Source: Dipteris shenzhenensis
Taxonomy: Eukaryota > Polypodiophyta > Polypodiopsida > Gleicheniales
Reading direction: 5' to 3' (one strand)
DNA: 64,000 bases
Assembly: GCA_047967505.1 (NCBI GenBank)
Contig: CM106539.1
The notes beneath the pieces were generated by a model that was not told where the DNA came from, searched no databases, and was given only the letters and a program-made list of their open reading frames with translations. Made by a program: the position numbers and the translations under genes. The first letter of the stretch is position 1; each line of letters opens with the position of its first letter. This document shows, piece after piece, positions 49,131-58,192 of the stretch.

Positions 49131-49239
49131 TTTGTTTGGATGTGCAGTCTGCTAGGAGTTATACGGAGATTGAAGGAGTCATTGCAAGAACAGAAACGAC
49201 ATTGCTCTAGAGTTCATGAGGCAATTTCAGATCCAAAGT
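49131..49239 (+). pseudogene. Open exon-like segment interrupted by the copia insertion
   Basis: After a candidate acceptor (GGATGTGCAG, ending near 49146) a frame reads LLGVIRRLKESLQEQKRHCS then RVHEAISDPK. It is cut at 49239 by the LTR element. Removing the element and one target copy would continue it at 53884 as CRAGLW and a stop, so the uninterrupted frame ended about six codons later. The family is unknown; the stretch is basic and probably helical. It could belong to the gene fragment at 48.0-48.9 kb. Confidence 0.35.
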
Positions 49240-49692
49240 TGTCATGTGCATGGTGTACCTAGGGTTGGGTAGCAGGTGAACGTGGGTTACGGGATAGCAT
49301 AGGGCTGGATGGCTATATTTAGCCGAGATTGCTATATATAGAGATTGATTCATATATAGTGCTCGCTTTATATGGAGGGAGCTATTCATAGCATTGTGCT
49401 ATCTATAGTGGGTTTCCTTCTATATAGAGGGATGGCCAGTGCTATTGTGTAGTTCAGTTGAGCGCTCCTCAACTGATGGATGGGGCTTGGACCCAGGCTG
49501 GGACTATGGCCATCTACATGGCGGATCATAGGTGGTGTATCGAAGGTCCTTTGGATGGGCTCAGGTGGTATGGGACGCTTGGGTTAGATACGGGCCTATG
49601 GATGAGTCGAGCTGGAGCCCACGTGCTCGAGGGTTGAATTGAGGACGAGTTTTTAGGTCAGTGATAGGGTTAGATCTTGTGGGGTCGTGTCA
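49240..49692 (+). repeat. 5' LTR of copia-E
   Basis: 453 bp, TG...CA ends. A TATA-like TATATATA lies at 49333-49340 and a G-box CACGTG at 49620-49625, both also present in the other LTR (G-box at 53768-53773). The segment has a short stretch (near 49500-49530, 'actatggccatctacatggcgg') missing from the 3' LTR. Confidence 0.93.
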
Positions 49693-49694
49693 TT

Positions 49695-49706
49695 TGGTAT
49701 CAGAGC
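49695..49706 (+). other. Primer-binding site of copia-E (initiator tRNA-Met)
   Basis: TGGTATCAGAGC, a perfect copy of the standard plant copia primer site, two bases after the LTR end. Confidence 0.95.
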
Positions 49707-50689
49707 CGCCCTTTCAGGACAGGTAGAGAGGTGAAGTAGTGCAAGAGATTTCTAGGTACGGTTCTCATATCTGCGTAGGGTTTTTCATACTCTCTTCTGT
49801 TCAAGATGAACATATGGGGTTGGCAGTTGCACTGGTAACTAGTGAAATCGTTGGATTTCTTTGACTAGTTGGGATTCCTCTATGGTTCGCCTTTAGAGAA
49901 GAAATTTGATGCTGGATTATTATATGAGAATTCGGAATCGTTGCTCAGCTAGTTGTTTGAGGAAGGTACCTAACGTAGCAGATTCGATGAGGTTGATGGT
50001 TGATGCGATTGCACGAGCGCTCGGTAAGCTCTTGCGATGGGGATGATAAAAGGGGAGGATTAGGCCGTATAGGAAAGCCGGATGCGATTATCTAGGGCTG
50101 GATTGGGCTTATGAATTGGGACGAAGGAGTAATTCGTTGCTGATTGTTGTGGGCTGCGATGCTTTTCTGACGATCTACCACAGCATAGCTTTGATTTCCT
50201 TGTTTGGACTAAACGCAAGGATTGGGTAAGAAGCAACGCTTTCCAACAATAATTGCACTGTGTAAATCTCGTCCAAATGCCCTGTTTTGATTGTCTCTAT
50301 TTGATGCGCCAGGAGCGCCTTCCTTCTTCGAGGTATTAGTGCAGCAACATGGACATGCATGGGCTGCGTGGACTATTGCGTAGGAGATGGGCAATGTGAG
50401 CCTGGCATTTAGGGGACCGCGGTCTTTGAGATCATGGCTCAGTGCTTCACTATTTTTTTTTTGATTCGGCCAAGAATAGAAAAGCAACGCTCTTTTTGGT
50501 AGCATGCTTTTGGAAAAGTGTGAATGAGCTTTTCCTAAAAGTCCTTGTGTTTTTTGATTCAAAGCATCAGGCTTTTGGGAATCTCACCTTTATAAGACTC
50601 CCACCCTTGCTCTGTTTACCCCGATTTCCCCTTCGTTATCTTTGGCATCAAAGCAATCAAACTCCATCGCTGGACTATTTCTTTATTGA

Positions 50690-50806
50690 GATGGAGGACG
50701 AGGCTACATGGAAGATTATTCCTCGTAGACCTCATGACCTGCTACGAGAGATGGATTCCTTGATGGATGAACTCTGGGCAGCTCTTCACTACTATAAAAC
50801 CCCTTA
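50690..50806 (+). CDS. Short open frame inside copia-E, possible captured host sequence
   Basis: ATG at 50690 opens a 38-residue frame (MEDEATWKIIPRRP, LLREMDSLMDELWAALH, ending KTP), acidic-basic and probably amphipathic in the middle. It is preceded by a TATA-like CTTTATAAG near 50589-50597 and a pyrimidine-rich leader (TCTGTTTACCCCGATTTCCCC). The longer in-frame reading from 50442 is less likely. It resembles no retroviral domain. The surrounding 49.8-52.8 kb also lacks copia similarity, so a captured host gene piece is one explanation and chance is the other. Confidence 0.25.
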
Positions 50807-52340
50807 GTACCAGAAATATATTGAAGAAGGCTCGTGCTGTTCTAAATATAACCAGCTTGTTTTAGGGTCTTTGTACCGCTTTCGAGTTATTGAGAAGCGA
50901 TGAAGAAGTTGAAATCCTCAGATTTGACCGACACCCAATTATTTTTGGCTTGATTGGATCTTTTGAACCACTCTTGGTTCAAAGAAGCTCCCCAATTTTG
51001 TATGAATTGTAAACTGTCTTGTTATTAAATTGACCAAGTTTTGGTTAATTTTGTTTTGATTTGTAACTAGTGACATCTATAATTTGATGGGTTTTTTTTT
51101 TCAAATTATACTTTTCTTGCATATATCTTGAAGTTTTTTAGATATATGGTACATTGATGGTGCCTGAGTATTTGTTACATATTAGACCGGATTTAACAAT
51201 GGCAATTGGATTTCCCTTTCTCGAATCTTGGTGCATAGATTCCTGTTTGGTTTCTATTTGAAGTTTTGATCTCGATGTGATTCTGAGTTATGACGTTTCT
51301 TCGAGTTACCGTTTGGACATATGAAGGTTCTTATTGATTAGACTAGGATGAGTCTTGATGGATACCTTTTTTGAATCATGTCCAAAGGCGGGGTCATTCT
51401 AATTCTTACTCTTTTAGCTCGAGGTCATGGATAGTCAGGATTCAAGAGTTGTTAGGGATGCTACCTACTGGGTTTTCTTCTTTTACCTATTGGTTGGGAT
51501 ATTGTAACACAAGGGGATGATATAATCACATTAAGAAAAGGATTGAGAACGGATTTGCCACCCTGACTCAATCTGGGATCATCTGAGTTGAAGAGGGATT
51601 GGCTACCCTGATTCACTCATATTGTCCACTGAGTTTTTTTATTTGCAGTATACTTTGGTGGTATGGGACACTAAGGTATGTTACATTTAAGATTCTCTAA
51701 TGTGGTGGTATAATCCAGTGTGAAATAATACCCAACGACCTCTAGGGTGAAGTACAAGTAGGCTGAATTGAATTGGGGGCAACCTGAGTAGATTTTTTAC
51801 GAGGGCTGACTAAGATTCTTTACCCTGAGAGAAGCCATGTATTTTTTGGGTTCAACCCTGGAGCTCCATAGTCTAGACTCAATCTCAGGGAGGGTTACCA
51901 CATCTCTTCTGATGATGGTTTGTCAGTGCCTTGTTTGGAACTTGATGTTCCTAGATAAGAGATCCTAAGAACTGGATGATCTTGTGATCGGAGCGGTTTA
52001 TTATGCACAAGTTTATACAGGATATTCGATAGTGGATCTTGTTTTAAGAGATTTCGGATTGTATGTTTCCGTAGTCTTTGGATCACATAGGATGTTATTC
52101 CTATGATGGTTGACTATATATATACACGTCTAGAACAGTACCATTGACTGGATATAGCCAACTGAATTTTTACTGATTATCCTAGGGGGACCATATCTTT
52201 GGTCAGGATTTTGCCCATTGATACTTCCATGAAGATTCTTCCATCATGAGTTATGAATTGACACCTAATTGTTCTGCGATGGAAAGTCTGTCATGTATTT
52301 CAACCTAAGAATTTGAATTACAAGGGTATTCCGTTGAGGG

Positions 52341-52586
52341 ATTTTCTGAATACTAAGTAATTGAAGGAATTCGGGTTGATAGAAATTGCACCCGAGAAAT
52401 TGACCCCGAGGGGCTCAATTGATGGGGTTGTTCAAACAATGATTCCTTGATCTCAACCTGAGATTTTCTGAATACTAAGTAATTGAAGGAATTCGGGTTG
52501 ATAGAAATTGCACCCGAGAAATTGACCCCAAGGGGCTCAATTGATGGGGTTGTTCAAACAATGATTCCTTGATCTCAACCTGAGAT
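52341..52586. repeat. Tandem duplication, 122-bp unit, inside copia-E
   Basis: 'attttctgaatactaagtaa' at 52341 recurs at 52463. The copies are almost identical (CCCCGAGG against CCCCAAGG). Confidence 0.95.
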
Positions 52587-52844
52587 TTTGAGTTCAAGGG
52601 TATTCAGCATGATGAATATTTTTTCGCGAATTCCCAGTTAGAACTCAATAGATAAGGTTGATAGAATCATTTACCTTCAGGTATGGATTTTATTATGCTT
52701 GTGTACATCTAGATATGCCAACGGAACTAACTCTGTGGATTTAAGCGTTACTTGATTTCTCGAGGAGACTACTCGACGATACGTAACCCATTGAGGTGAT
52801 TAGATCACCAAGTGGGATACAGCTCTTGCAGAGGCATTGCAGAG

Positions 52845-53300
52845 GCAGTATGGATTGGACATGCTGTCCAAATATGGGATGACAGGCTGTAAGCCTATTT
52901 CAGTTCCTTTGGAGCAGAATGTGAAGCTGAGCGCAGATGCAGGTGAGCTTCTGGAGGACCCTACTATGTAAAGACGCATAGTAGGAAGTTTGATTTACAT
53001 GACTATTACCAGGCCAGATTTGAGCTATGCTTGTTGGGTTGGTAAGTCAGTTTATGCAGGCTCCAAGGAAACCGCATTTGGATGCGGCTAGACGCATACT
53101 CAGGTATGTGAAGTCCACCTTGCAGTATGGACTATTTTATGAGGCTGGGGTTCAGATACAGTTGCATGGATACACTGATGGTGATTGGGCTGGTAGCATT
53201 TCAGATAGACGATCTACTAGTGGATATGTTATTGAGAGATTTACTTTCCTTGGGTTGGTTATCAAAGATTGTGGCTTTGGCCTTAGATTCTCTTTGATTT
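52845..53300 (+). pseudogene. Copia RT C-terminus and RNase H remnant
   Basis: First frame: YGLDMLSKYGMTGCKP, then KLSADAGELLEDPTM, then a stop where the family has Tyr-Arg, then SLIYMTITRPDLSYA. After a frameshift near 53027: VSQFMQAPRKPHLDAARRIL, then YTDGDWAGSISDRRSTSGY. This is the standard junction from RT thumb to RNase H in copia, with the YTD.DWAG and RRSTSGY blocks intact. The downstream 'DSQS' and 'LSGELMSE' blocks are out of frame. It is not functional. Confidence 0.88.
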
Positions 53301-53415
53301 GAATCTCATGGAAGGTATAGCACACTCAAACTGATAGTCAGAGTATAGTTATTGACATTGACTACTCTTCACAGAGAGTTTTCAGGCTTTCTGGTGAACT
53401 CATGAGTGAGTTCTT

Positions 53416-53430
53416 AGAGGAAGGGGAGTA
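53416..53430 (+). other. Polypurine tract of copia-E
   Basis: AGAGGAAGGGGAGTA directly precedes the TG of the 3' LTR, the position from which plus-strand DNA synthesis starts. Confidence 0.88.
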
Positions 53431-53878
53431 TGTCATGTGCATGGTGTACCTAGGGTTGGATAGCAGCTGAATGTGGGTTACGGGATAGCATAGGGCTTGA
53501 TGGCTATATTTAGCCGAGATTGCTATATATAGAGATTGATTCATATATAGTGCTCGCTTTATATGGAGGGAGCTATCTATAGCGGGTTTCTTTCTATAAG
53601 AGGGAGGGCCAGTGCTAGTGTAGTTCAGTTGAGCGCTCCTCAACTGATGGATGGGGCTTGGACCCAGGCTGGATCATAGGTGGTGTATCGAAGGTCCTCT
53701 GGACGGGCTCAGGTGGTATGGGACGCCTGGGTTAGATACGGGCCTATGGATGAGTCGAGATGTAGCCCACGTGCTCGAGGGTGGTAGGGAGGATCGAGGC
53801 GCCTGCGCTATGATTTTGGTTGGATTGAGGACGAGTTTCTAGGTCTGTGATAGGGTCAGATCTTGCGGGGTCGTGTCA
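53431..53878 (+). repeat. 3' LTR of copia-E
   Basis: 448 bp, same termini as the 5' LTR. It carries an extra stretch near 53785-53821 that is absent from the 5' copy and lacks two short 5'-LTR segments, so the pair differs more by indels than by substitutions. Confidence 0.93.
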
Positions 53879-54407
53879 AAAGTGTAGGGCAGGTTTATGG
53901 TAGCTTAGAATCAGATTTTTTTCTATGTTTGGAGCCCTTCCTAATCAACGTCATGCTTTTTGTTTCTGAAAGAGAAATCAAAACTGCGGATTTGGGCTGC
54001 AGGTTGGCCAAATCTGGCTGTTCTTAACTTGTCAATTGGAGGGTTCTACAGGGCAACAGCTTATCCTGGCTGATTTTTACCTAGCCTAAATTGGGATCCA
54101 GTGATCCCCAAATTTCCTCTAGGAGTTTTTCATATGGTCAGACTCTATGAGTGGTGTTTTACCACAGGATTCTCATACTCCTCATGATATATTTATGCCC
54201 TCAGTTCTTCTCTCGGCTATTTCATTCATATTAAAGTGAAGTCTACTTCACGGGAAAACTGAAAAAACGTGCACATCTGGAAAAGTGTCTGCCTTTCCAA
54301 AAGGTTTTATTCTAAATGGCTTGAGATAAAATGAGGGCTCCGGCTGGAAGTGTCAGATTTGCATTTTGTTGTAGGAAAAGAAGTGCCTAAAGCTGCTTCT
54401 TAGGGAC

Positions 54408-55619
54408 TGTTAGAAATTACCCAACAGAGGGTATGCACAGCAGAAGACTTATAGTAATGCCCAGGAGCTCACACAGTGTGGTGTGGGGTGTGGAATCACA
54501 AACTTCTTAACTTATGTGCATAAAATAGATGTGCAGACTCATCAATAGACAATGAACCAGCCAAATAGAGAAACCACCAAAATAATATATTTCCGTCCAA
54601 AACTATGGACACAATACAAAAGAGATAGATCCAGAGTCCCACCAATGGTGTGGTCCTCTGATCTAACCACAAGATAGATCTAGAGTCCCACCAATGGTGT
54701 GGTCCTCTGATCTAACCACAAGGCCCTTCTGCTACCTGCTGGCTATCTCTAGACTCGAGCCCGCGTGCTCCACCTTGAGCTTCTGTAGACTTTCCGTCCA
54801 GATCACAACACCTTGCTGCCGTGAGAGACAGCCAAGGTTCAGCCCTTGAGAGCTCAGTCTGCAGCACACCTCCTACTCTCCTTCACCTCCAAGATGAGGC
54901 CCAAGGAAATGTCTTCTGGCTGCTCCTGTCTGCTGCCTGTTCTGCTGAACTGTTGGATAATGAAATGAGCCAAGTGCCTCTTCTTTTATAGGCCCCAAGG
55001 CCTGCTGCAAAAAACCGACCAGGCTACCCTAATCTGGCCGACCAGACTGTGGCTGGTCTAGCCCTTTAAGGGCTCTAAAACCGGGGCCCTTTGGCCCTCC
55101 AATCTAGGCAAGGGCCCAGCCCTATAGAAAGCATGCCCCTGCCCCCTAGCAGCCCCATTTGCTGCTCCACCTGGAGACCCTATTGCAGGCTGTACACCTG
55201 CCCACAGACCCCCGCTATGCTGTGCCATGTGCCAGCTCTGCAGGCGCCTTTTGCTGCGCCACATGTCTTAGATCCATCGCAATCTGTCCCAGACTATCTT
55301 GCCTCTGCTCCAGGCTTGTTCCAGCTCTAGGGCTCTTGCCCGAGCTCCGTACATGTCCGTGAAACCAGCCGTACAGCAGGTGTCTGTAATCCGTACAGAT
55401 CTGCCATGCTTCTGCACTATTCTGACCCTCTGATCTGCTCATAACAGCTCTAGATGTGCTGCCCACATGACAGCCAAGATGCTGTCCATGTGGCAGCCCC
55501 ATCTTATCACTCAATCCCTTCTGGCTCTTGTCCACATGACATCCAATCAGATGCCCATGTGGCAGACACTCAAGCCCTAGGTTCACCCCCCCCATGCTCT
55601 CCTCATATGGGGGCTTACA
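54408..55619 (-). mobile_element. LTR-like block, related to the LTR at 62378
   Basis: Bounded by TGTTAG (54408) and ...TATGGGGGCTTACA (55619). It shares this right end (ATGGGGGCTTAC) with the block ending at 63267, as well as 'cagcagaa', 'cccatgtggca'-type motifs and GC-rich 'ggccgatctgg'-like stretches. No identical 5-bp flanks were found (GGGAC left, GATGG right) and no internal region follows, so a solo or partial LTR is inferred. Confidence 0.5.
54623..54720. repeat. Tandem duplication, 49-bp unit, two copies
   Basis: 'agatagatc.agagtcccacc' at 54623 recurs at 54672, differing at one base ('ccagag' against 'tagag'). Confidence 0.96.
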
Positions 55620-56526
55620 GATGGGGAGGTGACCTTTCCAACAGGGACAGCTTTACTGATTTAGCTGTTGCACTTATTTCAAGTTGCAAGCTGGGGATAG
55701 ATGGTTCCAAACTCGGGGCCTTTTAGCCATTGGCCTCTCAGACCCTCCTTTTTGATTGTGGTCTAAGCCATGTTGCTACAGCATTTTAAAATCTTCCATC
55801 ACTTTTAACTCTCCGCAGCCCCTAGTTTCTCCTAGGACTATTCTCTTTTCAGGACATGGACTGTCATGGAGTACTTCGTTGTAGGGTAACGACCAACATC
55901 AGTAGTATGCATAAGGAAGCATGCATCATGATGCTGATCTGTCAATTCCCTAGACCCAATCATGTGGCCAAAATATGTTCTTGTGATAAATTCGATATGT
56001 CGGTAATTTAGTGATATGAACCAAATCTCTCCCTCTCTCTTATCACAATCAATGAGCACAAATGAGGATCGACACAACCGACAAACATAGACACTTTATA
56101 TTAGACTTGGACGAAAGGGTTACCTCTTTTGAGTTTGTCGCCAATTCAAAAGAAGACTCAAGGACTCAAGATGACACTACTAGCATCTGAGGACTGTTGG
56201 ACTCTACTACAAGCTACTACCCAGCCAAGAAAGCCTAGCAAGTCTGTTGACCAGCAACTGAACTCCAATGATGACTCTCATGTGGAAATAGCCGTTTTGT
56301 CACCCCTCAGAGCTGCGGATTCAAAAGGACCTAAAATCACTACCAATGCTCCTTAAATCACAAAATCGTTTGGTTGGTCACCGCGTCCCACATCCAATGC
56401 ATGTAGCCATAGCTGCCACATTTGAGGGGATGGCCAGCCACGTCCACAATTAGACTACCCCTCAAAGCTTAGGGAAATGTACTTTGCAAGGCCCCAATGA
56501 TGATTCACCTAACCTAACCTAGTTAA
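55620..56526. other. Unassigned stretch
   Basis: No recognised gene. The frame 56129-56356 (plus) and the frame 55838-56077 (minus) show no known domain. Confidence 0.4.
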
Positions 56527-56795
56527 TCAGAATGGGGGCACAGCAGAAGAATTGAAAACCAAACAATGCTCACACAGAGCTACTGAACCGAAATGATGAG
56601 GCTGTCTGCATAGGACCAAACGAGCCAAACGACACACCACTCCAAAAAACCAAAGATCTGCAGAAGAAACTTGTACTAGTCTACTCGCAAAGGTCCAAAC
56701 TATCCAAGAAGAAAACCGTGCCTGATTGCTTGCACAGAGCCTAGCTAGTGTTGATGCACGTCTCTCAAAAGGCCAAGTCATCTTTGTACTCATAC

Positions 56796-57240
56796 TCATC
56801 TACGACAACAAGTCCAGCAAACTCCTCTCGTCGGCGTAGTTTCTTCTACCATGCACACTTTGTCTTTTGTACCCTTGAACAGAACATCATTTTGCTTCTT
56901 GTAACAGTACTTCTCGATATGACCTTCTTTCCTGCAGTAGTTGCAGACCTGCTTCTTTTTGTCATCTCTACTTTTACCTTTCGCATTGACTTTAACTGTA
57001 TAGGCTAGCTCTCCACCTTGCATCAACGCCTCTGTCCTATGCTCTTTGCTCAATAGCAGGGACACAATAGCATGAAAGTCAAGAGTGTAAAAATTTACCC
57101 TCAAAACAGTCAGCAACTCAGCGTAGCAAGATGGCAGGGTCGTTAACTCACTCTGTCCCATATGTAAGCCAAACAATTCCTGCTTTAGTACAATCTTGTT
57201 ATTCTTCACCTTTGACCCAAAAAGCATCTCCAACATTTTT
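56796..57240 (-). pseudogene. Ty1/copia gag with intact zinc knuckle (copia-F fragment)
   Basis: A 146-codon open frame on the minus strand. GQSELTTLPSCYAELLTVLR resembles the copia gag 'L..LP.SY......L' block; then SLLLSKEHRTEALMQ matches the 'L..EE.R' block. CNYCRKEGHIEKYCYKKQ is a complete C-x2-C-x4-H-x4-C knuckle near 56900-56950. The 5' part of gag is out of frame further right. A degenerate primer-site complement (TTTCTGTCACCAAATTGG) lies near 57408-57425, where it is expected. Left of 56796 the frame is broken; the open frame at 56527-56799 has no recognised domain. Confidence 0.78.
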
Positions 57241-57711
57241 CAGTTTTGTGCGGCTATTTTTCAACTCCTAGAACACAGTTGCAATTTGATGTCTACATAA
57301 CGATGTCCCTGTAGCAAGTTGCTTCTTGACTACCTTCACCTTGGTGAGATTACCATGCGTTGATTGCCCTTGTCGATCCTCGTTAAGGATCCTTGTAGCA
57401 TTGCCAGTTTCTGTCACCAAATTGGTACTTCTCCCAAGACATAAAGAGGAATCTTTATTGCATTGATGAACGTCAAGAAAGTTGACTTTGGTTAACTAGA
57501 ATAAGCTTTGTTTTACTTTTGCTTTGCATTAGTAAAAGAGAATTGTGGGGACACCCACAAGGGACTAGGATTAGTCCAAGAACTAGGAATGCATGCATTT
57601 TGCTAACTTCTAATGTGTTAAAGTGTTGGAACTTGTTTGTGCAATGTGTAGGACCTAAGAGAGTGCAAAAAGGACCCAAGAGTGAGGGAGAAAAGCACAA
57701 AAAGCAGGTCT

Positions 57712-58179
57712 TGCGAGGCCTAAAAGCATGGACAAGGGGATGCCTCTTTAAAAGGAGGGCCCACAAGATTAAAAAAGGCACCAAAAGCACCATATTTAAA
57801 AGAAAGCCTAAAAAGCTTGGCTTTTATGTAAAAGTAGCTTTTAGAAAGCAGGCCCTAGCTTTTTGCTAGGCCTATTCTGTAAAAGAAAGGCCCCAGGCCT
57901 CACAGATTCATTCAAGAGTTGTACTCAACTTCATGCTCTTCTCAGAGTCAGTTGTACAAAGTATTTTCTATAGCAATAAAGACCTTCGGGGGGTCCAACC
58001 CTTATTTCTGGTCCCTTGTGTTGCATGTGCTGCGTCTCCTTTTTCTCTCCCTCTTTTCTTTTTGAAGAATCTTTTAGATAAGTGCTGCAATTCTGATTTT
58101 CAGATTTCAGTTTATGTTCTCCAGTTTCTATCGCGAAGTCTTGTGAAATATTGCATGGAAGTGTTTGCTACTTGTGACA
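57712..58179 (+). repeat. 5' LTR (3' portion that is duplicated at 61121)
   Basis: Ends CTTGTGACA just before the primer site; poly-A signal AATAAA at 57975-57980. The true LTR start probably lies further left (57430-57700), but that part has no counterpart in the second copy. Here the sequence GCCCCAGGCCTC is uninterrupted, the empty MITE site. Confidence 0.8.
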
Positions 58180-58180
58180 G

Positions 58181-58192
58181 TGGTATCATAGC
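58181..58192 (+). other. Primer-binding site variant
   Basis: TGGTATCATAGC, 11 of 12 bases matching the tRNA-Met primer site TGGTATCAGAGC, directly after the LTR end. Confidence 0.75.

Larger units (their letters stand above)
49240..53878 (+). mobile_element. Complete-ended copia-derived LTR element (copia-E), 4.6 kb, non-autonomous
   Basis: Two direct LTRs (49240-49692 and 53431-53878) begin TGTCATG and end GTGTCA. The element is flanked by a perfect 5-bp target duplication AAAGT (49235-49239 and 53879-53883). The tRNA-Met primer site TGGTATCAGAGC is at 49695-49706 and a polypurine tract (AGAGGAAGGGGAG) sits just before the 3' LTR. The interior keeps only an RT/RNase H end (52845-53300); no gag, protease or integrase was found. 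The LTRs differ by roughly 15-20 substitutions and several indels by eye, so the insertion is not very recent. It would need proteins in trans. Confidence 0.93.

Noticed and set aside
54408-55619. Solo LTR with target duplication
   Set aside because: The 5-bp flanks (GGGAC and GATGG) do not match, so I list it only as LTR-like.
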